DNA from: Curtobacterium sp. VKM Ac-2922
GTDB lineage: Bacteria > Actinomycetota > Actinomycetes > Actinomycetales > Microbacteriaceae
Assembly: GCF_022815645.1 (NCBI RefSeq)
Contig: NZ_JALGRO010000008.1
Coordinates: forward strand, 1-64,000
Direction: 5' to 3'
Length of the DNA stretch: 64,000 bases
Below the pieces are notes generated by a model. It had not been told where the DNA came from. It saw only the letters and a list, made by a program, of their open reading frames with translations, and ran no database searches. Position numbers and translations under genes: made by a program. Positions 1 through 7,917 of the stretch are shown piece after piece; position 1 is the first letter of the stretch; each line of letters begins with the position of its first letter.

Positions 1-72
1 CTGTTGCCACCCACACGAACCATCCCCGGATCTGAACCGACTAAAGAGTCCAATATCCGGGGACCAGTTCAC

Positions 73-95
73 AGCTGGCACCGCGCCTCCCGTCA
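73..95. repeat. half copy of the family-1 palindrome
   Basis: The right half of the repeated GGACRGGAGGC...GCCTCCYGTCC palindrome is present (AGCTGGCACC followed by GCGCCTCCCGT), without the matching left half. It sits just past the stop codon of the minus-strand gene that follows. The first 100 bases otherwise hold only a short inverted repeat (TCCCCGGA at 23-30 against TCCGGGGA at 56-63). I see no gene there. Confidence 0.35.
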
Positions 96-103
96 GTCAG
101 TTG

Positions 104-598
104 CTAGCGCTGCTTCGCGGCGAGCTTCTGCTCCTTGACCGCGCGGAACCACGCGCTCGAGGCCGGCAGGAAGGTGAGCACGGCGGCGACGATCGACGCG
201 AGGACGCCGAGGACAGCGACGATGCCCCCCACGACACCGGTGAGGCCGAGGATCGTGATGATCAGCAGGACGATGCGGGCCCAGTTCGCGCCACGACGCA
301 TGAGCAGGTCGAACACCACGAACGCGATGATGAACAACACACCGACCACGATGCCGGACACGAACGAGGCCTGCACGACTGCGTCCACGTTGATGCCGTT
401 CGTCGACCCGCCGGTCTGGGCGATCGCGTCCTTGGCAGCCTGCTTGGCCGCCGGCAGCTGCGTGGCGCTGACGATGATGCTGATGACGCGGATGAGCGCG
501 GTCACCAGGTACAGCCAGAACGCGATGGTGACGAGGCGGGGTGCTGCACCGGCCGCGGGCGACTGGTACGGGTTCGACTGGTACGGGTTCGACGTCAT
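104..598 (-). CDS. small four-helix membrane protein, function unknown
   Basis: A 164-residue protein starting MTSNPYQSNPYQSP; this ATG has a GGAGGA ribosome binding site about 9 bases upstream, so the longer reading frame that begins further upstream is not used. The N-terminus carries a short NPYQS repeat, then come roughly four hydrophobic helices (around residues 20-42, 75-95, 105-125 and 125-148) and a basic tail. The layout resembles the many actinobacterial membrane proteins with a Pro/Tyr/Gln-rich cytoplasmic head. No catalytic motif is visible. It is likely monocistronic. I do not recognise a specific family. Confidence 0.75.
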   Translation of the reverse strand: MTSNPYQSNPYQSPAAGAAPRLVTIAFWLYLVTALIRVISIIVSATQLPAAKQAAKDAIAQTGGSTNGINVDAVVQASFVSGIVVGVLFIIAFVVFDLLMRRGANWARIVLLIITILGLTGVVGGIVAVLGVLASIVAAVLTFLPASSAWFRAVKEQKLAAKQR

Positions 599-697
599 GC
601 TGGTGGTCCTCCTCCGGCCTCGACCTTCGGGACCGTCCCTACAGATACTGCCCGGTTCCGACCGTTCGTGACCGGAACCCACGTTCTGCGGGCCACG

Positions 698-1021
698 TCA
701 GCTGGCGGCGATGTCGAAGACCACCACCCGCTTGCTGCCCGCACCGATGAAGTCGGCGATGGGCTGGTGCTCGGCGTGCGGCAGGTAGCCGACCAGGGCA
801 TCGCGGTCGCGGAACCGGACGACGAGCATCCAGTCGAAGCCGCCCTCGAGCCCCTCGGTGCTGACGCTCGTGCCGGACGACACCGCCAGGACCCCGTCGA
901 TCCGGGGCAGGTGCTGCTGCGACAGGGCATCGGCCTGGGCGGAGTGGTCGACGCCGTCGTGCCACTGCACCAGGACCACGTGGGTCACACCGGACGTGTT
1001 GAGTGCGTCGTTGTCGGTCAT
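698..1021 (-). CDS. Dabb-family (stress-responsive alpha/beta barrel) protein
   Basis: A 107-residue protein with the compact ferredoxin-like fold typical of the Dabb family: an opening beta strand THVVLVQWHDGV, a central GGFDWMLVVRFRDRDALVGYLPHAEHQ stretch (paraphrased: Phe-Asp-rich strand, then a Tyr-x-x-His-x-x-His motif) and a closing strand KRVVVFDIAAS. Family members are small dimeric proteins with varied or unknown roles, some of them polyketide cyclases. Length fits the family. It is encoded alone, with about 100 bases to the preceding gene on the same strand. Confidence 0.8.
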   Translation of the reverse strand: MTDNDALNTSGVTHVVLVQWHDGVDHSAQADALSQQHLPRIDGVLAVSSGTSVSTEGLEGGFDWMLVVRFRDRDALVGYLPHAEHQPIADFIGAGSKRVVVFDIAAS

Positions 1022-1214
1022 GCCTGCAGCCTGCCAGGACCATGCCGAGCGCGTGGAGGGCTCCGGAAATCGAACCAGATGAAGCGCCCCGAACTGGCGC
1101 GCCCCCCGTGTGTGACCGACGATACGGCGGGTCGGATCCTCGAGGCATCCTCCGGAAGAACGAGGTCCCGGCTCTCCCGGTGGCCGGTCGGCCAGTCGGG
1201 TGACGGCCAGGCGT

Positions 1215-1780
1215 CTACCGTCGCACGCCGTACCGCAGCGCCAGCGCGCCCGTCCGGAACGTCCGGCTGCTCAGGAGCTCCAGGTCCACCTGCCGCTCGA
1301 GCCGGGCGAAGAACGGGGTCCCGCCGCCGACCAGGACGGGGAGACCCGCACGCGGTACTCGTCGATCAGCCCGAGTTCGGCTGCCGCTGCGGCGAGCGTC
1401 GCCCCACCGATCGCGATCTCGCCGTCCCCGGGTTCGGCACGCAGTCGTTCGATCTCCTGCGCGACCGTGCCCGTCGCCAACCGGGTGTTGCTGGCGTCGA
1501 CGCTGGTGAGTGTGCGCGAGAAGACCACCTTCGGCAGGGCGTTCCACAGGTCGGCCCACTCGCGCTCGGCCTCGTCCCACGTGGCCGCCTGCACCGGGTC
1601 CTCCCAGTAGACCATCGTCTCGTGCAGCTTCCGCCCGAGCAGGTGCACGTCGACGCCGTGGATCTCGTCGATCGAGGCGCGGAACTCCTCGGCGTCCGGG
1701 GCGCCCCAGGCGAAGCCGCCGTCCGGTCCGGTGATGAACCCGTCCGCCGTCATGCCCATGGAGTACGTGACCCGCTTCAT
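1215..1780 (-). pseudogene. RibD C-terminal/dihydrofolate reductase-like gene, frameshifted
   Basis: The first part (start MKRVTYSMGMTADGFI, ATG at 1780) has the signature of the RibD C-terminal (DHFR-like) family: Met-Ser/Thr-x-D-G-F-I near the start, LLGRKLHETMVYW in the middle and GEIAIGGATLAAAAAELGLIDEYR toward the end. After DEYRVRVSP the frame goes wrong. The expected family ending VLVGGGTPFFARLE continues in the next frame and reads to a stop at 1215. The change is a missing base in a run of C on the coding strand, which appears as GGGG at 1338-1341 on the plus strand. Inserting one base restores a full-length 188-residue protein. The cause is either a recent inactivation or a sequencing error in a homopolymer. 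Confidence 0.8.
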
Positions 1781-1882
1781 GCCGCGGAACCTACGCCCGT
1801 GGTGCGGTCCGTGCACGTTCCTGAGCCGGTGCCCATCGCCCTGCGCCGAGCGTGCGGGTCACCAACCACGGAAGGCATCATC

Positions 1883-2239
1883 ATGGCAACAGGAGTTGCA
1901 GCAGTCTGGGTCCCCGTCACGGACATGGCCCGCGCGGTCGCGTTCTACCGCGACACCCTTGGGCTCGAGGTCACCAGCCAGGACGACGACTGGAGCGAGA
2001 TCGACGCGAACGGCCTGCGCATCGGGCTGAACGCGCGCGAGTCGGCCAGCGCGTCCAGCGACGGCGGCGCGGTCGTGTCGTTCCAGCCGGACGGCAGCAT
2101 CGAGGACGAGGTCGCCACCCTCAAGCAGCGCGGTGCTGACATCCAGGGCGAGATCAGCGAGCACCCGTGGGGCAAGATCGTCCCCTTCAAGGACAGCGAG
2201 GGCAACGACCTGCAGCTGTACGCTCCGCCGACCAGCTGA
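1883..2239 (+). CDS. VOC-family (glyoxalase/bleomycin-resistance fold) protein
   Basis: A 118-residue protein with one pair of beta-alpha-beta-beta-beta modules. The N-terminal VWVPVTDMARAVAFYRDTLG stretch is the classic first VOC module, and the C-terminal module ends KDSEGNDLQLY. Metal-binding positions are not certain: a Glu is present near the C-terminus (QGEISEHPWGK), but no clear His at the first-strand position. The start is set by a GGAAGG ribosome binding site 7 bases before the ATG. It may bind a small molecule or an antibiotic; the substrate cannot be read from sequence. It is followed directly by a palindromic terminator. Confidence 0.85.
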   Translation: MATGVAAVWVPVTDMARAVAFYRDTLGLEVTSQDDDWSEIDANGLRIGLNARESASASSDGGAVVSFQPDGSIEDEVATLKQRGADIQGEISEHPWGKIVPFKDSEGNDLQLYAPPTS

Positions 2240-2262
2240 CGGGTCGCGTCGCGACCACAGAT

Positions 2263-2306
2263 CGGACGGGAGGCCAGGTGTCAGCTGGCACCGGGCCTCC
2301 CGTCGG
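2263..2306. terminator. family-1 palindrome after the VOC gene
   Basis: Near-perfect palindrome: arms GACGGGAGGCC (2265-2275) and GGCCTCCCGTC (2294-2304) around an almost self-complementary core GGTGTCAGCTGGCACC. There is no U-tract. It lies between the stop of the VOC gene and the next kinase gene on the same strand. It belongs to the family described at 7181-7226. Confidence 0.6.
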
Positions 2307-2366
2307 TTCTCCACAACGTCCCGCGACGCTGCCACCCGCAGCGGTCGGACCGCTACCGTGGTGCCA

Positions 2367-3725
2367 ATGACGACGACGGGGGTGGCCGCGCACGACGGCT
2401 GGTCGCGCCTGCCCGTCGGCCGCCGTGAGTACCGGCAGGACGTCGTCGTCGCGCTGGTGCTCGCCGGCGGGATCGCGATCTCGGCCGTCCTGTCCGGCGC
2501 TGCCGGCATGTACGACGACCAGGCACCGTGGTGGGTCTCCGCGCTCATGGTCGTCGCGAACGCCGGGCCGCTGGCGTTCCGCCGCCGCTTCCCGATGACC
2601 GTGGCGGTGGTCGTCGCGCTGGCGTTCGTCGGCACGCAGCTGCTGCGGGTGCCCGAGGCCATCTTCATCAACTTCACGCTGTTCATCGGGCTCTACACGG
2701 TGGGGGCGTGGTGCTCCGACCGTGTCCGTGCCGAGTTCGTCCGGTGGTTCGTGATCGTCGGCATGTTCATCTGGCTGTTCCTGGCGATCGTGTTCCGCTG
2801 GTCGGTCCCCAGCGCACTGCCGAACCAGGGCGACTCACTCATCCCGCCGTTCATCGCCAACGCGCTGCTGTCGATCATCATCAACCTGGTGTACTTCGGT
2901 GCCGCCTGGTACTCGGGCAACCGGGCGTGGGCGTCGGCCGTGGCGAAACACGCGCTGCACGAGCGCACGGCCGAGCTCGCGGTCGAGCGGGAGCGCACGG
3001 CTGCCCAGGCGATCACGCTCGAGCGGGTGCGCATCGCCCGCGAGCTGCACGACGTCGTCGCCCACCACGTTTCGCTGATGGGTGTGCAGGCGGGGGCCGC
3101 TCGTCGGGTGCTCGAGCGTGACCCGGCCCAGGCGGCGACGTCCCTCGGGGTGGTCGAGGACAGCGCCCGCACGGCGGTCGAGGAACTGCGGCGGATGCTC
3201 GGCACGCTGCGCGAGAGCGACGCCGATGCGGCCGACGGTCTCCTCGACGCTGATCGCACCGCACGCACGACTGCCCCCAGCACCGACAGCATCGCGCGCA
3301 TCGCCGAGCTCGCCGACGCTGCCACGACGGCCGGCCACCCCGCGCAGTACACGGTCGTCGGCGACGTCCGCCCGGTGCCCCCGACCGTGGCGACGGTTGC
3401 CTTCCGCATCGCACAAGAAGCGGTGACGAACGTCCTGAAACACGCCGGGCCGGACGCGCGCACGGACCTGCGCCTGCGCTACCTGCCGGACGCGATCGAG
3501 GTCGAGGTGACGGACACCGGGATCGGCAGCCGTGCCGTGCGTCCGACCGGCGCGGACGACCACGACGCCGACCGCGTTGCCGGAACCGGCACGGGCATGG
3601 GCGCGGGCAGCGGTCTGGGCCACGTCGGCATGCGGGAGCGGGTGTCCGCCGTCGGCGGCACGGTCGAGATCGGGCCCCGTGCCCGGGGAGGGTTCCTGGT
3701 GCGCGCATGGCTGCCGACGACGTGA
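2367..3725 (+). CDS. sensor histidine kinase (NarL/DesK-type, HisKA_3)
   Basis: A 452-residue membrane kinase. The N-terminal ~185 residues contain about five to six hydrophobic helices with no large extracellular domain, suggesting sensing within or at the membrane. A coiled linker (residues 190-222) leads to the HisKA_3 dimerisation box RIARELHDVVAHH, in which His228 is the phosphorylation site. The HATPase_c domain follows, with N box around Asn355 (AQEAVTNVLKHA), DTGIG near 383-387 and the G box GSGLGHVGMRERV near 414-426. It overlaps the regulator gene downstream and is translationally coupled to it. Together with the ABC exporter that follows, this is a typical envelope-stress or peptide-antibiotic sensing and export cassette (inference). 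Confidence 0.92.
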   Translation: MTTTGVAAHDGWSRLPVGRREYRQDVVVALVLAGGIAISAVLSGAAGMYDDQAPWWVSALMVVANAGPLAFRRRFPMTVAVVVALAFVGTQLLRVPEAIFINFTLFIGLYTVGAWCSDRVRAEFVRWFVIVGMFIWLFLAIVFRWSVPSALPNQGDSLIPPFIANALLSIIINLVYFGAAWYSGNRAWASAVAKHALHERTAELAVERERTAAQAITLERVRIARELHDVVAHHVSLMGVQAGAARRVLERDPAQAATSLGVVEDSARTAVEELRRMLGTLRESDADAADGLLDADRTARTTAPSTDSIARIAELADAATTAGHPAQYTVVGDVRPVPPTVATVAFRIAQEAVTNVLKHAGPDARTDLRLRYLPDAIEVEVTDTGIGSRAVRPTGADDHDADRVAGTGTGMGAGSGLGHVGMRERVSAVGGTVEIGPRARGGFLVRAWLPTT

Positions 3726-4381
3726 CCGTACGGGTGGTGCTCGCCGACGACCAGGACCTGGTGCGGGCGGGGTTCCGGGTCATCCTCGAGTCGGAGCCCG
3801 GCATCGTCGTGGTCGCCGAGGCTGCCGACGGCGCGGCTGCGATCCGCGCGGTCGAGCAGTACCGACCGGACGTGGTGTGCCTGGACGTCCAGATGCCGAC
3901 GGTGGACGGCATCGAGGCCGCCCGTCGCATCACGGCGCTGCCCGATCCGCCGGCAGTCCTGATCCTGACCACGTTCGACAACGACGACACCCTGTTCGAC
4001 GCGCTCGATGCCGGCGCGAGCGGCTTCCTGCTGAAGAACGCGACGCCCGAGCAACTGGTCGATGCGGTCCTGACGGTCGCGGCCGGTGACGCGCTGCTGG
4101 CCCCCGACGTCACACGCCGGGTGATCAGCCGCGCGACGACGGGCACGGTGCCGGTCGTCGCACCCGACGCCGCGGTGCCGGGGTTGACGGAGCGCGAGAC
4201 CGAGGTGCTGCGGCTGCTCGGACGCGGGTGCAGCAACGCCGAGATCGCGACGCAGCTGTTCGTCGGCGAGGCCACCGTCAAGACCCACGTGTCGAACGTG
4301 CTGCAGAAGCTCCAGCTGCGTGACCGGGTGCAGGCCGTCGTGTGGGCGTACGAGCACGGGGTGGTCCGCTCCGGCGGATGA
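3707..4381 (+). CDS. response regulator, NarL/LuxR type
   Basis: Receiver domain with the acidic pair around residues 14-15, phosphoacceptor Asp60 (VVCLDVQMP) and conserved Lys110, followed by a LuxR-type helix-turn-helix (LTEREVL-like stretch, then SNAEIATQLFVGEATVKTHV) in the last 60 residues. Two starts are possible: the ATG at 3707, or a GTG at 3722 that overlaps the kinase stop as GTGA and gives a protein beginning MTVRVVLADDQ. The second matches usual family length better, but neither has an ideal ribosome binding site. It is the cognate partner of the kinase just upstream and probably controls the ABC genes that follow. Confidence 0.92.
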   Translation: MAADDVTVRVVLADDQDLVRAGFRVILESEPGIVVVAEAADGAAAIRAVEQYRPDVVCLDVQMPTVDGIEAARRITALPDPPAVLILTTFDNDDTLFDALDAGASGFLLKNATPEQLVDAVLTVAAGDALLAPDVTRRVISRATTGTVPVVAPDAAVPGLTERETEVLRLLGRGCSNAEIATQLFVGEATVKTHVSNVLQKLQLRDRVQAVVWAYEHGVVRSGG

Positions 4382-4521
4382 AGCGCGGACGGTCGTGCTG
4401 GAGCTCGGCTCCGTCTCGGGGTGGAGGCCCGGGTTCCGTCCGGCGTGGGAGGTACCGAGCGCAGGTCCTCCGTAGCGTCGGTGGTGCGGTGGGAAGCAGC
4501 TCACCGCCGGAAGGGGACACG

Positions 4522-5403
4522 ATGCTCAGGGTCGAAGGAGTGACGAAGCACTTCGGCGAACGCCGGGTGCTCGACGACGTGACGTTCGAGGTGGGTCGTG
4601 GTCGGCTCACCGGGTTCGTCGGCGGCAACGGCGCCGGCAAGACCACCACCATGCGGATCATGCTCGGGGTGCTCGACTCCGACGGCGGGACCGTCTCGAT
4701 CGACGGACAGCCCATCGGGCCGACCGACCGCCGCCGCTTCGGGTACATGCCCGAGGAACGCGGCCTGTACCCGAAGATGCCGGTCGCCGAGCAGATCACC
4801 TACCTGGCGCGGCTGCACGGCGTCGACCGTCGCGCCGCTGCAACCCGCACGGCCGAGCTGCTCGAACGGCTCGAGATCGGGCAGCACGCCGACGACCCTG
4901 TCGAGAAGCTCTCGCTCGGCAACCAGCAGCGCGTGCAGGTCGCCGCCGCGCTGGCCCACCGCCCCGAGGTCCTGGTGCTCGACGAACCGTTCTCCGGGCT
5001 CGACCCGATGGCGGTCGACGTCGTGCTGGGCGTCCTGCGCGAGGCAGCGGCCGAAGGCGTCCCGGTGCTGTTCTCCAGCCACCAGCTCGACGTCGTCGAA
5101 CGGCTCTGCGACGACGTCGTGGTGATCGCCGGTGGCAGCATCCGCGCGGCCGGTCCGCAGGAGGAACTCCGCCGCAGCGCGGGTCCCGCGGCGTGGGAGC
5201 TGCTCGTCGACGGCGACGCCGCGTGGCTGCGCGACGAACCCGGCGTGCACGTGCGCGAGTTCGACGGCGGCTACGCGGTCTTCGAGGCCGACGAGGCCGT
5301 CGCCCAGCGCGTGCTGCAGCGCGCCGTCACCACCGGGACCGTGGGGTCGTTCGGCCCGCGCGTGCCCCGACTCAGCGAGGTCTTCCGGGAGGTCGTCCGA
5401 TGA
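4522..5403 (+). CDS. ABC transporter ATP-binding protein (NatA-like exporter)
   Basis: A 293-residue ATPase subunit. Walker A GGNGAGKTT is at about 34-42, the ABC signature is LSLGNQQ at 130-136 (the family usually has LSxGxxQ) and Walker B is LVLDEP at 151-156, followed by the D-loop SGLDP. The C-terminal ~80 residues form the extra domain typical of drug or sodium exporters of the NatA/CcmA class. The start is chosen at the ATG preceded by GGAAGGGG. Its last codon overlaps the permease start as ATGA, so the two subunits are made in equal amounts. It is probably under control of the two-component system upstream, 140 bases away. Confidence 0.9.
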   Translation: MLRVEGVTKHFGERRVLDDVTFEVGRGRLTGFVGGNGAGKTTTMRIMLGVLDSDGGTVSIDGQPIGPTDRRRFGYMPEERGLYPKMPVAEQITYLARLHGVDRRAAATRTAELLERLEIGQHADDPVEKLSLGNQQRVQVAAALAHRPEVLVLDEPFSGLDPMAVDVVLGVLREAAAEGVPVLFSSHQLDVVERLCDDVVVIAGGSIRAAGPQEELRRSAGPAAWELLVDGDAAWLRDEPGVHVREFDGGYAVFEADEAVAQRVLQRAVTTGTVGSFGPRVPRLSEVFREVVR

Positions 5404-6476
5404 ACAACTCCTTCGCCATGGCGGTCCGCCTGGTCACCGTCCGCGAGATCCAGGCCCGGCTGCGCAGCAAGGCCTTCGTGATCTCGGCGGTCATCCTGCT
5501 CGTGATGGTCGTCGCCTCGATCGTCGTCGGCGGGATCGTCGGCAAGTCCACCGCCGGCAACACCACCCCCGTCGCGGTCGTGAACGGCGTGTCCCTGCCC
5601 TCGTCCGACGGGCTGAAGGTCACGCAGGTCGACGACCGGGCCGCGGCCGAGAAGCTCGTCCGCTCCGGGGACGTCGACGCCGCGATCGTGCCCGAGTCCG
5701 GTCCGCTCGGGTTCGGCGTGGTCGGCCTCGACAAGGCGCCGACCGAGGTCATCCAGGCACTCAGCGTGTCACCGAAGGTCGAACTGCTCGACCCGAACGC
5801 GATGGCGCCGGGCTTGATCTCGCTGATCGGGATCGCGTTCGGCATCGTGTACTTCGCTGCCGCCGTGACGTTCGGACAGTCGATCGCGCAGAGCGTGGTC
5901 GAGGAGAAGTCCACCCGCGTGGTGGAGATCCTGATGGCGGCGATCCCGGCCCGCGCGCTGCTGGCCGGCAAGGTGATCGGCAGCAGCATCATGGCGCTCG
6001 GGCAGGTGGTCGCGATCGCCATCGCCGCCGCCGTGGCGCTCGCCGTGACCGGGCAGGACAACCTGTTCGGGCTGCTCGGGCCGAGCATGCTGTGGTTCGT
6101 CGTGTTCTTCGCGATCGGGTTCGTGCTGGTGGCGTCGCTGTTCGCGGCCGCTGCGGCACTGGTCTCGCGGCAGGAGGACGTCGGCAGCGTGACCACCCCG
6201 GTGATGATGCTGCTGATGATCCCGTACTTCCTGATCATCTTCGCCGCGGACAACCCCACCGTGGTCGGCATCATGTCGTACGTGCCGTTCAGTGCCCCGA
6301 TCGGCATGCCGATGCGGATCTTCCTGGGCACTGCCGAGTGGTGGGAGCCGATCGTCTCGCTGCTCGTGGTCATCGCGTCCGCTGCCCTCGTCGTGGTCGT
6401 CGGCGCCCGCGTGTACGAGAACGCACTGCTCCGCACCGGTGGCCGCGTGAAGCTCACCGAGGCGATGCGACGATGA
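5400..6476 (+). CDS. ABC-2 type transporter permease (NatB-like)
   Basis: A 358-residue membrane subunit with the NatB/ABC-2 layout: one N-terminal helix (residues ~25-48), a large extracytoplasmic domain (~50-155), then five helices. The loop SVVEEKSTRVVEILMAAIP around 175-195 is the hallmark of this permease class, where the EK-S-R-V-E motif contacts the ATPase. Export direction is inferred from family. It is coupled to the ATPase gene by the ATGA overlap. Confidence 0.9.
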   Translation: MNNSFAMAVRLVTVREIQARLRSKAFVISAVILLVMVVASIVVGGIVGKSTAGNTTPVAVVNGVSLPSSDGLKVTQVDDRAAAEKLVRSGDVDAAIVPESGPLGFGVVGLDKAPTEVIQALSVSPKVELLDPNAMAPGLISLIGIAFGIVYFAAAVTFGQSIAQSVVEEKSTRVVEILMAAIPARALLAGKVIGSSIMALGQVVAIAIAAAVALAVTGQDNLFGLLGPSMLWFVVFFAIGFVLVASLFAAAAALVSRQEDVGSVTTPVMMLLMIPYFLIIFAADNPTVVGIMSYVPFSAPIGMPMRIFLGTAEWWEPIVSLLVVIASAALVVVVGARVYENALLRTGGRVKLTEAMRR

Positions 6477-6480
6477 GCGC

Positions 6481-7161
6481 ATGACCTCGACCGAGCAGGA
6501 CACCCCCGTGCACCGAACACCCGACAGTCGTGGCCGAACGGGACTCGACCGGGTCGGACGGGACCTGGACCGCAACCCGGACGTGGTGGTGCGCGACGTC
6601 GAGGTGACGTCGGACGGCTGGCACGTGCTCCGTCGGACCACGTTCGACGTCCGCGGTCGGGACGGGACCTGGTCGACGCAGCAGCGCGAGACGTACGACC
6701 GCGGCAACGGTGCGACGATCCTGCTGTTCGACCGGTCGCGCGGGACCGTGTTGCTGTCGCGGCAGTTCCGGTTCCCGGCGTACGTCAACGACCACCCGGA
6801 CGGCATGCTCGTCGAGACCGCGGCCGGGCTGCTCGACGAGGACGACCCCGAGACCGCGATCCGCCGCGAGGCCAGCGAGGAGCTCGGCGTCGACGTCGGC
6901 ACCCTGACGCACGTGTTCGACGCGTACATGAGCCCCGGGTCCGTCACCGAGCGGGTGCACTTCTACGCAGCCGAGTACACCCCCGCCGATCGCGTGACGG
7001 CCGGCGGGGGCGTGGCGGACGAGGGCGAGGAGATCGAGGTGCTCGAGCTGCCGTTCGCCCAGGCACTGGCCATGGTGGAGGACGGTCGGATCGTGGACGG
7101 CAAGACCATCATGCTGCTGCAGTGGGCAGCGTTGCGGGGCGTCCTGTCGGACGGGCGCTGA
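6481..7161 (+). CDS. nudK: NUDIX hydrolase, GDP-mannose pyrophosphatase NudK type
   Basis: A 226-residue protein whose C-terminal 190 residues track the NudK family closely: VETAAGLLDEDDPE followed by the Nudix core REASEELGV, then AYMSPGSVTERVHFYAAEY, GGGVADEGEEIEVLELPF and DGKTIMLLQW. The Nudix Glu cluster (REASEE) that holds the catalytic metal is intact. NudK hydrolyses GDP-mannose and related nucleotide sugars. The N-terminal ~35 residues are extra and look unstructured. It starts 4 bases after the exporter permease and may be cotranscribed with it. It is followed by a perfect palindrome. Confidence 0.88.
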   Translation: MTSTEQDTPVHRTPDSRGRTGLDRVGRDLDRNPDVVVRDVEVTSDGWHVLRRTTFDVRGRDGTWSTQQRETYDRGNGATILLFDRSRGTVLLSRQFRFPAYVNDHPDGMLVETAAGLLDEDDPETAIRREASEELGVDVGTLTHVFDAYMSPGSVTERVHFYAAEYTPADRVTAGGGVADEGEEIEVLELPFAQALAMVEDGRIVDGKTIMLLQWAALRGVLSDGR

Positions 7162-7180
7162 CGGGGAGACCGCAGGACTG

Positions 7181-7226
7181 CCGGACAGGAGGCCCGGTGC
7201 CAGCTGGCACCGGGCCTCCTGTCCGG
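7181..7226. terminator. perfect 46-bp palindrome, type copy of family 1
   Basis: A loopless perfect inverted repeat from CCGGACAGGAGGC to GCCTCCTGTCCGG with GGTGCCAGCTGGCACC at the centre. It lies between the convergent nudK gene and an ABC permease gene, only 19 and 4 bases from their stop codons. It has no U-tract, as is common for high-GC actinobacterial terminators. It would form the same hairpin in both transcripts. Confidence 0.7.
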
Positions 7227-7230
7227 TGGT

Positions 7231-7917
7231 TCAGACGTCCGACCGTCGGAGCCGGACGACCGCAACGGCACCGGTGGCCACGAGCCACAGCACCACGCTC
7301 ACCAGCGGGCGGCCCCAGTCGGGTGTGCCGGCGACCAGTGCGGTCGCGTTGTCGGTGAAGAGCCAGTCGACCACGTAGCCGTCGCCGATCCGCACGCCGC
7401 CGATCAGCCCGCTCACCAGGAAGAGGCCGATCACGGTGACGATGGCCGTCGGAGCCACACGACGGATCAGGAAGCCGAGGAACAGGCCGAGCAGCGCCGT
7501 CGCCGCGACCGCGGGCCCTGCCACCAGGACCGGGACCGCCGCCGCACCGAGGATCCCGACCACGGCTGCACCGACGATCGCGCCGACCCACCCGATCGCC
7601 AGACCGAACAGCACGACTGCCAGGCCCTTGGCGAGCACGACGCGGTCGCGCTGCGGGACGACCGTGCAGGTCGTGCGGATCGACCCGGTGGCGTACTCGC
7701 CGGCGACGGACAGCCCGCCGGCCAGCGCCAGCACGGCGCCCCCGACCATGCTGCCGGTCGCGACCGCGACCCCCGGACTGAACTGCGCCGCGGCGACGAT
7801 CGTCAGGACGATCGCCGGTCCGGCCAGCAGCAGCAGCCACCCGATGGACGGGACCGACCAGGTCTTCTGCACCTCGGAGCGCAGCAGGCCGGGGAAGGTG
7901 ATCGGGGTGGTGCTCAT
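7231..7917 (-). CDS. ABC-2 type transporter permease (small form)
   Basis: A 228-residue membrane protein with about six predicted helices (near 25-45, 55-78, 95-115, 130-155, 160-180 and 200-220) and short loops, typical of BcrB/ABC-2 permeases that pair with a separate small ATPase. Its start overlaps the ATPase stop as ATGA (7914-7917), so the pair is translationally coupled. It is last in the minus-strand order kinase, regulator, ATPase, permease. The substrate is unknown; bacitracin- or lantibiotic-type peptide export is the usual role. Confidence 0.85.
   Translation of the reverse strand: MSTTPITFPGLLRSEVQKTWSVPSIGWLLLLAGPAIVLTIVAAAQFSPGVAVATGSMVGGAVLALAGGLSVAGEYATGSIRTTCTVVPQRDRVVLAKGLAVVLFGLAIGWVGAIVGAAVVGILGAAAVPVLVAGPAVAATALLGLFLGFLIRRVAPTAIVTVIGLFLVSGLIGGVRIGDGYVVDWLFTDNATALVAGTPDWGRPLVSVVLWLVATGAVAVVRLRRSDV

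Noticed and set aside
23..63. TCCCCGGA/TCCGGGGA inverted repeat as a terminator
   Set aside because: 8-bp arms with a 25-base loop, and the gene to the left is outside the window, so no assignment is possible.
101..2239. 712-residue plus-strand open frame
   Set aside because: It is open only because of high GC. Apart from its last 118 codons (the VOC gene) it runs antisense to three better-supported minus-strand genes and has low-complexity composition.
7181..7226. Transposon end or attachment site
   Set aside because: No transposase or integrase gene is in the window and no target duplication is visible around any family-1 copy.
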